Below are positions 7,945 through 15,760 of a stretch of 48,675 nucleotides of DNA, piece after piece. Below the pieces are notes generated by a model. It saw nothing but the letters and a program-made list of their open reading frames with translations, was not told where the DNA came from and searched no databases. The number at the start of each line of letters is the position of its first letter. Position 1 is the stretch's first letter. The position numbers were made by a program, and so were the translations under genes. The DNA comes from Candidatus Poribacteria bacterium (GTDB taxonomy: Bacteria > Poribacteria > WGA-4E > WGA-3G). Location: positions 1 through 48,675 of the forward strand of contig JAPOZO010000055.1 of the NCBI GenBank assembly GCA_026706025.1, read 5' to 3'.

Positions 7945-9294
7945 ATGGAAACCATGAATATTAAGTCAAAGACGATATTCACGGGTGACAATTTACCTAT
8001 AATGCGTGGGATAAATAGTGAATCAGTAGATTTAATCTACCTTGATCCACCTTTTAATAGCAATGCCAACTACGCAGCACCTATAGGTTCAAAAGCTGCT
8101 GGTGCGGAATTCAAAGATACGTGGACGCTTGATGATGTTGACAATGCTTGGCTTGATTTAATTGAGACAAAACACCCCGCACTCAACCGAGTTATCCACG
8201 CGGCAATGACGGACTCCGATAAATCTTACCTCATTTACATGGCTGCTCGGTTACTGGAAATGAAGCGTATTCTGAAAAATACTGGCAGTATCTACCTACA
8301 TTGCGATACGACAATGAGTCATTATCTCAAGTTAGTTATGGATGCGGTGTTTGGGAAGGGAAACTTTCGGAATGAGGTTGTTTGGAAACGAACCGCAGCA
8401 CATAATGATTCTGCAATTTATGGGAGTGTTCATGACACTATACTCTACTATTCAAAAGGTGATACCCCCACCCTTAATGAGCAATATCAACCCTATTCTG
8501 ACGAGTATCTCAAGAGGTATAAGCATACGGATGAAAATGGTAAAAGATTTTTGGACAGAGACCTAACCGCTGGCTCTTTAAGTGGCGGTGGGTATCAGTA
8601 CGAATGGAACGGCATTACTAAAATTTGGCGGTGTCCGTTTACCACTATGCAGGAATATGATAAATCTGGTAAGTTATACTACACTCGCAATGGAACACCG
8701 AGATTAAAGCAATTTTTAGATGATATGCCGGGTGTGCCTGTTCAAGATGTTTGGATTGATATACCCCCGATAAACTCACAAGCCAAAGAAAGGGTTGGCT
8801 ATCCAACCCAAAAGCCACTTTCCCTCTTAGACCGCATTATCAAAGCCTCGTCTAACAAAAGCGATGTCGTTTTTGATCCATTTTGCGGTTGTGCGACAAC
8901 TCTCGTCGCAGCAGATAGGCTTCAACGGGATTGGATAGGTATTGACATATCAGAGAAAGCATCTGAATTAGTTGTTGAACGGATTAAAACAGATCAGGGA
9001 CTGTTTGAAAATGTCATCAAACGCACGGATATTCCGAGACGCACAGATTTAGGTGATATTCTGCGATATAATCACCCTAAAAACAAGACCCAATTATATG
9101 GAGAGCAAAGCGGGTATTGTAACGGATGTGGTACACACTTTGAGAAACAACACCTTGAGATTGACCATATTATCGCAGAAAATGTTGGAGGGACTGACCA
9201 TATTGAGAACCTTCAACTGCTTTGTAGCCATTGTAACAGAGTTAAAGGTGAACGCGGGCAAGAATATCTTATCTCAAGGCTGAACAAAGGATAA
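7945..9294 (+). CDS. DNA methyltransferase fused to a C-terminal HNH endonuclease domain
   Basis: The protein combines an amino-methyltransferase with a nuclease. The order of MTase motifs is the beta class: the catalytic DPPF (in LIYLDPPFNS) comes first, and the SAM-binding motif FDPFCGCATT with WIGIDIS lies about 275 residues later, after a target-recognition-like region. The last ~60 residues form a zinc-ribbon HNH nuclease: CxxC, EIDHIIAENVGG, then ENLQLLCSHCNRVKG. One polypeptide may therefore both modify and cut DNA. The frame is open from ATG 7912; ATG 7945 is chosen because AAAGG lies nine bases upstream and homologous MTases begin just before the TGDNL strand. The gene is visibly A+T-richer than its neighbours, suggesting horizontal transfer. 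It is followed by a TIR-like gene. Confidence 0.88.
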   Translation: METMNIKSKTIFTGDNLPIMRGINSESVDLIYLDPPFNSNANYAAPIGSKAAGAEFKDTWTLDDVDNAWLDLIETKHPALNRVIHAAMTDSDKSYLIYMAARLLEMKRILKNTGSIYLHCDTTMSHYLKLVMDAVFGKGNFRNEVVWKRTAAHNDSAIYGSVHDTILYYSKGDTPTLNEQYQPYSDEYLKRYKHTDENGKRFLDRDLTAGSLSGGGYQYEWNGITKIWRCPFTTMQEYDKSGKLYYTRNGTPRLKQFLDDMPGVPVQDVWIDIPPINSQAKERVGYPTQKPLSLLDRIIKASSNKSDVVFDPFCGCATTLVAADRLQRDWIGIDISEKASELVVERIKTDQGLFENVIKRTDIPRRTDLGDILRYNHPKNKTQLYGEQSGYCNGCGTHFEKQHLEIDHIIAENVGGTDHIENLQLLCSHCNRVKGERGQEYLISRLNKG

Positions 9295-9342
9295 ATCGTG
9301 AAACCAGATTTAACAAAGCCCGAATCTATTAACTACGAAAAC

Positions 9343-9372
9343 AAAGGTAGTGGAAACCACTCTACTACCTTT
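9343..9372 (+). terminator. Hairpin between the MTase-HNH and TIR-like genes
   Basis: AAAGGTAGT (9343-9351) pairs with ACTACCTTT (9364-9372) across a 12-base loop and is followed by TTACAT. It may attenuate transcription between the two genes, or serve as the terminator of the first. Confidence 0.45.
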
Positions 9373-9410
9373 TACATAACTAACTTTTCATGAATGCACA
9401 AGGATGTATT

Positions 9411-10250
9411 ATGAAAGACAAAGAACTTCCAAAGTTACTTAAGAGTAGAGCAGAAGCCTCTAAAAAGATACAGGATCGGATTAACGAGGGGAAAAGACTT
9501 ACTGAAATTTCAGCAACTTCAAAAGATGATCTGACCAATCTTAAACATGAGTCCCGAAAATGGTGTGATTACAACAAAACTCTTTTTGACACTCTTTTTG
9601 ATATATCACCTTTACCAGATTCACATGGGGTTTCTTGGGGAAGAATGGCATGGGTCATAGGTCGTGATTACACAGCTGATGACATAAAAGATCATAAAAA
9701 AGACATAATATCATGGTTTAATCAACTTCAAAGCATATTAGGACAATTGGATTTATACGAAGTATTACCAAAGAATACAAAAGAACCTTTGGAGCATAGT
9801 ACTGCAAATAATAAAAAAGCGAGAATATTTATTGCACATGGTCGTTCACATTTATGGCGAGAATTTAAGGATTTTTTGGTGGAAACATTAGGTCTTGAAT
9901 ATGAAGAATTTGATCGTATTTCAGCAGCAGGAAAATCTATCAACAGTCGTATAAAAGAAATGTTAGACAAATCATGTATGGCATTCTTGATAATGACAGG
10001 CGAGGACGAACACTCAGACGGTTCAGTACATGCACGTCAAAATGTAATCCATGAAATAGGAAAGTGTCAAGATAGATTTGGTTCTGAAAGAACAATCATT
10101 TTACTGGAAGAAGGTTGTGAGAAATTCAGTAACATTGATGGGATTATATACATTTCATTTACTAATGGGAAAATAAAGGAAACTTTCGGAGATGTTGTTA
10201 GTGTTTTGAAACGAGAATCCATAATTAGAATAGAACTTTGTACTCAGTGA
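9411..10250 (+). CDS. TIR-like predicted nucleotide-binding protein (PF10137/CAP12-type domain)
   Basis: The protein has 279 residues. The N-terminal ~130 are helical and unrecognised (it opens MKDKELPKLLKSRAEASKKI). The C-terminal half (about 137-272) has the features of the TIR-like family used as effectors in CBASS/Pycsar-type immunity: an ARIFIAHGRS first strand, a GKSINSRIKEMLDKS helix, the AFLIMTGEDE strand, the diagnostic HARQNVIHEIG, and a closing IDGIIYISF. Characterised members degrade NAD+ when activated; that activity here is an inference. ATG 9411 is chosen over 9390 because AAGGA lies about seven bases before it. It is A+T-rich and follows the MTase-HNH gene. No cyclase gene is adjacent, so the activator is unknown. 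Confidence 0.8.
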   Translation: MKDKELPKLLKSRAEASKKIQDRINEGKRLTEISATSKDDLTNLKHESRKWCDYNKTLFDTLFDISPLPDSHGVSWGRMAWVIGRDYTADDIKDHKKDIISWFNQLQSILGQLDLYEVLPKNTKEPLEHSTANNKKARIFIAHGRSHLWREFKDFLVETLGLEYEEFDRISAAGKSINSRIKEMLDKSCMAFLIMTGEDEHSDGSVHARQNVIHEIGKCQDRFGSERTIILLEEGCEKFSNIDGIIYISFTNGKIKETFGDVVSVLKRESIIRIELCTQ

Positions 10251-10610
10251 TTATGAAGCCTAAAACGACATAATACAATCTGTTATACCAGATTTAACCA
10301 ATCCCAAAATGGCTTATAGCGTTTGGTTTTAAATAAATTGTTAGATTGTCTGAATTTTTGAACCCTCTTTTTCAAGTCCGGTGCGGTTTTCAACGGCACC
10401 ATGGGTGTCAATTTAGGGATATTTGATAGGGTCCTAACAACGATAGATATAAGGATTGAACACTCCTGAAAATCCTTGAATCTTGGAAATCCTGCTTCAG
10501 GCACAGATATAAATATACCGCCCTTACAGGGCTTAGGAGACGGAGTCGACGCATTTCTATAAACATTACGTCCCTACGGGACTAAAGAGGGTTAGGCATT
10601 CAAGGGTTAT

Positions 10611-11118
10611 GGCTAAAACCTGGCGCAGTTGGGAACAGTGCCTACCGGGCCTGGGACTACAACGGTTATTTGCGCTAAAATTGACACTTATGAGGCGGTT
10701 GGAAACTGTACCATAGGTGTCAATTTAGGGATTTTTTTAGGACTTTTGGGACAACTATTATACACATGCCGCCCCTACGGGGCTTAGGTTTTTTGGCCAC
10801 ATGCTGCTATAAACATTTCGTCCCTACGGGATTGAAGAGGGTTTCTGGCGTGTCCAAAGTTCATGGCTAAAACCCGGCGCAGTTGGAAACAGTGCCTACC
10901 GGGCCTGGGACTACAACGGTTATTTGCGCTAAAATTGACACTTATGAGGCGGTTGGAAACTGTACCATAGGTGTCAATTTAGGGATTTTTTTAGGACTTT
11001 TGGGACAACTATTATACACATGCCACCCCTACGGGGCTTAGGTTTTTTGGCTATACGCTGCTATAAACATGCCGTCCCCTACGGGACTGAAGAGGGTTTT
11101 GAAATCTTTAAGGTTTTC
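10611..11118. repeat. 254-bp tandem duplication
   Basis: Two nearly identical units start at 10611 and 10865 (both open GGCTAAAACC(T/C)GGCGCAGTT). Only scattered mismatches separate them, for example GCCGCCCC against GCCACCCC. Each unit carries the CCCTACGGG palindromes and an AAATTGACAC stretch. Confidence 0.9.
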
Positions 11119-11160
11119 GCGTAGGATCCGGTTCGGTTGGGAAACCGAACCTACCGGGCC

Positions 11161-11326
11161 TGGGTAAATCCGGTTCGGTTAGGAAACCAAACCTACCGGG
11201 CCTGGGGTAGGTGAGTATACCGCAAAACCGAACCTACCGGGCCTGGGTAAATCCGGTTCGGTTAGGAAACCGAACCTACCGGGCCTGGGGTAGGTGAGTA
11301 TACCGCAAAACCGAACCTACCGGGCC
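11161..11326. repeat. 83-bp tandem repeat of the AACCGAACCTACCGGGCCTGG element (two copies)
   Basis: Units start at 11161 and 11244, both with TGGGTAAATCCGGTTCGG. Each contains one complete GGTTCGGTTAGGAAACC-type palindrome and one GTGAGTATACCGCAAAACCG arm. The second unit ends just before the Shine-Dalgarno sequence of the next gene. Confidence 0.9.
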
Positions 11327-11341
11327 TGGGATTGGAGGCGT

Positions 11342-13768
11342 ATGCGAGTTTATTTTGTTTTCCTGATTCTTCTCATTATTGCCGGTTGCGATATGGATAC
11401 ACCACCGGATAAGATGACTCCGCAAGTGGCTGCGCAGTATCAGCGCGGTATTGATGCTTTAGATAGCCGCGACTTCGCCGCAGCGGAACAAGCGTTTCAA
11501 ACGTGCTTGGAGATGGATGCGAACGCACACGATGCGCGTATGCAGTTAGCACGCACTTACATTAGACAGCTGAAGTTTGCCGCCGCTGAGGTGGAATTAC
11601 AGATGTTAATAGGACTTCTGAGGCAGGCATCAGGGGCACAGGATAAGTTATCAAGGGCATATCTGACGTTAGCACAGGTTTTTAGTTACCAACAACGGTT
11701 TTCTGATTCTACGGCTGCCCTTACGAGTGCATTGGAAGTCAACCCTGACGATACCGATGCCCGCATTAGGCTCGGTTATTTTTTGGGTGCCCCGCAACAG
11801 ATGCTCGTGCCGGATCTCTCGGCATCTAAACGTCAGTTTGAGAAGGTACTGGAACTTGAACCGAATAATCTGGAAGCGATGCTCCAACTCGGTTTGGCTG
11901 AATTTCGTCTCGGTGAAGCGGATAAAGCCGCGAAGCGGTTTGAAAACATTATCCAAAATTACCGTCGCCACTCCGGGGCGTATTACTATCTCGGTGTTTA
12001 CCATCTCCGGCACGGCAATCTTGAAAAAGCGGTAACAAATTTCAAAGAATCACTCCGCCTCAAACCGAGAGACCCCGAAACCCTATGGAATCTGTGGACA
12101 GCATATAGTCAACTCGGTGGCTACCCTGAAGAGTTGCCAGAGGAATTTAAAATAGTCATCAGCCGTCAGCCATCAGCCGTCAGCCGTCAGCAAGAGATTG
12201 GAACGGAAGACAGGAAGGATGGAAAGGCAGAAGGAAAAAAAGAATCTTCCAGACTTCCAATCTTCCAACCAAATGCTGATAGCCGAAAGCCGAAAGCCGA
12301 AAGCCAGTTTACCGATGTTGCACCAAATCTAAAAATGGACAAGGTTGACGGTGGACGTGGAAGTGCTTGGGGAGATTACGATAACGATGGCGATGAGGAT
12401 ATCGTTGCTGTCGGCACTTATCAACCCCACGCCCTTTACCGCAATAACGGGGACGGTACCTTTACCGATGTGGCGGACGAAGCAGGCATCGCTGATCCGA
12501 GAGGTGGTTGGGGTTCACTTTTCGCGGATTACGACAACGATGGCTATCTCGATCTCTATATCACCCGTGGGGGTTGGTCTGGTGCCGCGGAGAATACACT
12601 CTATCACAACAACGGTGATGGCACTTTTACCGATGTTACACACACCGCCGGTGTCGCCGACCCGCAGAGTAGTTTCTGCGCCGCGTGGGCGGATTACGAC
12701 AACGACGGTTCCCTCGACCTCTACATCGCAGATGGGGTCATCGGTGATGGTGCTGCCAATGTCTTATACAAGAATAACGGTGATGGTACGTTCACGAATA
12801 CCGCTAAAATAGCGGGTGTTGCGAATACAGGTAATTCCCTTGGAACCGCTTGGGGGGATTACGATAAGGATGGGTATATTGATCTGCATGTCGTCAACTT
12901 CGGGCAATCCAATGTCCTCTATCGCAATAACGGGGATGGTACTTTCACCGATGTCACCCCAACGACCGGCATGGATATCCCTGTTACGGATGCATTTGTC
13001 ACCTTCTTTTTAGATGTTGACAACGACGCGGATTTGGACATATTCATCTCGAATTCAGGTTCGTTCCAAGCCTTTATCGCCGGACAAATCACTGGGGCTG
13101 CGCCACACGATGGCGACCGACAGGTGCTTTACCGCAACAACGGGGACGGTACTTTTACCGATGTTACCCGTGAATCGGGACTCTATCACGCTTTTGGCGC
13201 GATGGGGGCAAACTTCGGCGATATTGATAGCGACGGTTATCTGGATATCTATCTTGCTACTGGGGCACCGCAAATGGGTAGACTCGAACGCGACGCGCTC
13301 TTCCGCAACAACGGGGACGGTACCTTTACCGATGCGACGCTCGCTCTGGGGTTAGGCAATATCGGAAAAGGACACGGTGTAACGTTCGGTGATATTGATA
13401 CCGACGGCGATGTTGACATCTACGTTCCTGTCGGTGGTGCGTTTATTGGGGATCAGTGGCACAACCTCTTCTATCAGAATACCGGTGCTGGGAACAATTG
13501 GCTTACCTTGAAATTGGTCGGGGTCAAGAGCAATCGAGACGGCATTGGGGCTAAGGTGACTTTGCGCGTTGGTGATAGCGTGATTTACAGAGAGGTTAGC
13601 GGTGGATGCGGTTTCGGCTCAACGAATAGCCTGTCCCTTGAAATCGGTCTCAAATCGCATACGAAGGTTGATGTCCTTGAAATCGTCTGGCCCTCCGGTC
13701 AAGTGGATACACATCGGAATCTATCTGTCAATCAGAAATTGGTTGTCACTGAAGGAAAAAGTCTATGA
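11342..13768 (+). CDS. Lipoprotein with TPR repeats, FG-GAP/VCBS propeller and ASPIC/UnbV domain
   Basis: The 808-residue product starts with a lipoprotein signal (lipobox IAGC, Cys16). A TPR region follows (about 30-265), then a low-complexity linker (about 270-322), at least seven FG-GAP units (RNNGDGTFTDVT plus DYDNDGxxDLY loops, about 323-710), and a UnbV C-terminus (NNWLTLKLVGVKSNRDGIGAK…). The open frame extends upstream to GTG 11294, but those 16 codons are the intergenic repeat (SIPQNRTYRAW). ATG 11342 has GGAGG just upstream and gives a proper signal peptide. The linker is itself made of the genome's heptamer repeat. The protein is probably anchored in a membrane and faces outward or into the periplasm; its partner is unknown. 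Confidence 0.88.
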   Translation: MRVYFVFLILLIIAGCDMDTPPDKMTPQVAAQYQRGIDALDSRDFAAAEQAFQTCLEMDANAHDARMQLARTYIRQLKFAAAEVELQMLIGLLRQASGAQDKLSRAYLTLAQVFSYQQRFSDSTAALTSALEVNPDDTDARIRLGYFLGAPQQMLVPDLSASKRQFEKVLELEPNNLEAMLQLGLAEFRLGEADKAAKRFENIIQNYRRHSGAYYYLGVYHLRHGNLEKAVTNFKESLRLKPRDPETLWNLWTAYSQLGGYPEELPEEFKIVISRQPSAVSRQQEIGTEDRKDGKAEGKKESSRLPIFQPNADSRKPKAESQFTDVAPNLKMDKVDGGRGSAWGDYDNDGDEDIVAVGTYQPHALYRNNGDGTFTDVADEAGIADPRGGWGSLFADYDNDGYLDLYITRGGWSGAAENTLYHNNGDGTFTDVTHTAGVADPQSSFCAAWADYDNDGSLDLYIADGVIGDGAANVLYKNNGDGTFTNTAKIAGVANTGNSLGTAWGDYDKDGYIDLHVVNFGQSNVLYRNNGDGTFTDVTPTTGMDIPVTDAFVTFFLDVDNDADLDIFISNSGSFQAFIAGQITGAAPHDGDRQVLYRNNGDGTFTDVTRESGLYHAFGAMGANFGDIDSDGYLDIYLATGAPQMGRLERDALFRNNGDGTFTDATLALGLGNIGKGHGVTFGDIDTDGDVDIYVPVGGAFIGDQWHNLFYQNTGAGNNWLTLKLVGVKSNRDGIGAKVTLRVGDSVIYREVSGGCGFGSTNSLSLEIGLKSHTKVDVLEIVWPSGQVDTHRNLSVNQKLVVTEGKSL
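12150..12306. repeat. Heptamer-repeat array inside the coding sequence (interdomain linker)
   Basis: GTCATCAGCCGTCAGCC… (12154-12192) and the reverse arm GCTGATAGCCGAAAGCC… (12273-12305) are the same inverted units found between genes at 2312-2410. Between them is another low-complexity stretch (TCTTCCAGACTTCCAATC). The array is read in frame as SRQPSAVSRQQ … ADSRKPKAESQ. Confidence 0.85.
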
Positions 13769-14334
13769 ATCCCAGATTTCAATGCACAGAACCCGTTATT
13801 TCTCATGGAGTCAGCCAAAAATTGTAAGTCCACCGAAATGAAGGTTAAGAATTTAATCGGGTAATTCTCAGTTTTTTATCGGACCCGGTGCGGTTGGGAA
13901 TGCAGGTCGCATGAATCAACGGTATGAATGCCTTATGGGCATTCCCCGGGGTGTGTACACCGCAAAACCGCACCATAGGTGTCAATTTAGGGATATTTCA
14001 CGCCATTTTGTAGTAAGGGTTCCACAAATGCCGCCCCTACGGGGCTTGATTCTTGGCAGAGACACATTTCTACACAGATACTGAAGAAATACCCAAGCAA
14101 ATAAACCCTACGGGACTAAAGAGGGTTTTGAAGACTTCAAGGTTTCCGCGTAGGATCCGGTTCGGTTAGGAATGCAGATCGCATTTGGGCGTGTACGCCG
14201 CAAAACCGAACCTACCGGTCCTGGGGGCCACAACGGTTATTTTTTCTAAAATTGACACCTATGGTGCGGTTGGGAATGCAGATCGCATTTGGGTGAGTAC
14301 ACCGCAAAACCGCACCTACCGGACCTGGAGTAAT
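13769..14334. repeat. Composite repeat block upstream of pncB (no gene seen)
   Basis: The block opens after the lipoprotein gene with an ATGAAGGTTAAGAATTTAATCGGGTAATT end (13838-13866). It continues with GGTGCGGTT…AACCGCACC palindromes (about 13884-13973 and 14252-14318), a GGTTCGGTT…AACCGAACC palindrome (about 14157-14213), a GCCCCTACGGGGC palindrome (14032-14045), and the AGAGGGTTTTGAAG…CCGCGTAGGATCCGG segment also present near 11091-11130. Its last unit ends CCTACCGGACCTGGAG directly before pncB. Confidence 0.85.
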
Positions 14335-15735
14335 ATGAAAGTCATGCGGGAGGGGTTTGTAACCTTGAGTTCTCCGAAGTCGGCTTTACTTTCAGTAGAT
14401 GAGATGGCACTCTTTGTTGATTATTATCAATTGACGATGGGGCAAGCGGATTTTGATGCGCAGCATAATTCTATTATCACGGCGAATTACTACGTCCGCG
14501 AGATTCCACAAGGACAATATCTTATTGCTGCTGGGCTGGAACAGGTCGTCCACTACATCTTAAATTTACGTTTTACGGATGCGACGCTTGACTGGCTGGC
14601 AGAACGTGGCGATCTGCATGCTGACTACCTCACTTCGCTCAAGGATTTCCGTTTCGACGGTTCCGTTTTCGCGGTTCCCGAAGGTACCCCTGTTTTTCCC
14701 AACGAACCGATTATCAACGTCACGGGTAGATCCAGAGATGTCCAACTCTTTGAAACCTATCTGCTCTGCGTCATGAATTTCCAGACGTTGATAGCCACGA
14801 AAGCCTCACGGATTGTGCATGCTGCACGCGGAAAACCCGTTTTTGACTTCGGGGCGCGCCGCGCACACGGCAGGGATGCTGGTATCTTAGCTGCGCGTGC
14901 CTCCTTTATCGGTGGTGCCAGTGGTACGTCACTGGTGCTTGCAGGACGTTATTTCGATATTCCCTACGTCGGCACGATGGCACATAAATTCGTCTCTGAA
15001 CGTCCTACTGAGTTAGCGGCTTTCCGAGATTACGCCGCTGCTTTCCCAAATAACACGACCCTCCTGATTGATACATACAATACACTTGAAGGCGCGCGAA
15101 ACGCATGTATCGTTGCAAAGGAAATGGAAGCACGTGGCACACGGTTACGCGCGGTCAGATTGGACAGTGGCGACCTCTTGACACTCAGTAAACAGGTGCG
15201 TTATATCCTTGATGCTGAAGGACTGGATTACGTCCAACTGATCGCAAGCCATGACCTTGATGAGTTCCAGATAGACACACTGCTTAACAACGGTGCCCCA
15301 TTTGATAGTTTCGGGGTCGGTACGCGGCTCGCTACGGGTGCGAACTTCAATCCACGTACAAGGGAAGGGGCTCCGTCTGCGCTTGGTGGGGTTTATAAGT
15401 TGGTCGAAAGCGGTGGCAGACCTGTCGGGAAACAGTCGCTTGATGAACCATCCAAAGCCACGCTACCGGGGAAAAAGCAGATCTATCGCCTCACCGATGC
15501 TGCTGGGAATTATACTAAAGATTGGGTGACACTATGGGATGAAGATGTCGCCGAGGGAGAATCGCTGCTAATTCCGATCATCCAAGATGGGGAGTTGGTA
15601 TCCGATTTTCCGACACTGCGGGACATTCAGGCACGGACAATCGCAAAACTCAAAAAGTTGCCGGATTCGCATAAAAGTTTAGGGGACGCAAGCCCTTATC
15701 CTGTGGCGTTACATTCGGCGTTAAGGGATTTGTAG
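14335..15735 (+). CDS. pncB: Nicotinate phosphoribosyltransferase
   Basis: PncB converts nicotinate and PRPP to nicotinate mononucleotide in the Preiss-Handler NAD salvage route. The 466-residue product carries FVDYYQLTMGQADF near the N-terminus, VFDFGARRAHGRDAG, FIGGASGTS, the VGTMAHKFV segment with the histidine that is autophosphorylated in the family, the phosphate-binding RLDSGDLL, and SFGVGTRLATG. The frame is open back to 14185, but that part encodes intergenic repeat (STPQNRTYRTW). ATG 14335 follows CTGGAG by four bases. That Shine-Dalgarno-like sequence is the terminal part of the repeat itself. Confidence 0.94.
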   Translation: MKVMREGFVTLSSPKSALLSVDEMALFVDYYQLTMGQADFDAQHNSIITANYYVREIPQGQYLIAAGLEQVVHYILNLRFTDATLDWLAERGDLHADYLTSLKDFRFDGSVFAVPEGTPVFPNEPIINVTGRSRDVQLFETYLLCVMNFQTLIATKASRIVHAARGKPVFDFGARRAHGRDAGILAARASFIGGASGTSLVLAGRYFDIPYVGTMAHKFVSERPTELAAFRDYAAAFPNNTTLLIDTYNTLEGARNACIVAKEMEARGTRLRAVRLDSGDLLTLSKQVRYILDAEGLDYVQLIASHDLDEFQIDTLLNNGAPFDSFGVGTRLATGANFNPRTREGAPSALGGVYKLVESGGRPVGKQSLDEPSKATLPGKKQIYRLTDAAGNYTKDWVTLWDEDVAEGESLLIPIIQDGELVSDFPTLRDIQARTIAKLKKLPDSHKSLGDASPYPVALHSALRDL

Positions 15736-15760
15736 CAGGTAGGAAATCTTCAGATCACTA

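Larger units (their letters stand above)
10251..11330. repeat. Composite block of intergenic repeats (no gene seen)
   Basis: This stretch of about 1.1 kb contains no convincing gene. It is built from several palindromes: GCCCCTACGGGGC / GTCCCTACGGGAC motifs (near 10511, 10569, 10770, 10820, 11027, 11074), GTGCCTACCGGGCCTGGGA pieces, and GGTTCGGTT…AACCGAACC palindromes. Many of the same pieces recur in the block at 13838-14330 on the other side of the next gene. Confidence 0.85.

Noticed and set aside
10283-10504. Possible 73-residue minus-strand gene
   Set aside because: Its sequence is repeat-derived: AAATCCTTGAATCTTGGAAATCCTG resembles other non-coding repeat fragments, such as one near 37667. 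It has no ribosome-binding site and no protein pattern.
11294-11341. N-terminal extension of the TPR-FG-GAP lipoprotein from GTG 11294
   Set aside because: These codons are the terminal part of the repeat. Starting at 11342 gives a proper lipoprotein signal.
12345-13355. Long open frames in the other frames of the FG-GAP genes
   Set aside because: They are shadows produced by the repetitive, G+C-biased AACGGGGATGGTAC-type units; the same occurs in the genes at 4603 and 33201.
14185-14334. N-terminal extension of PncB (about 50 residues)
   Set aside because: The extension is a translation of the intergenic palindromes, and a good start with GGAG lies at 14335, where family similarity begins.
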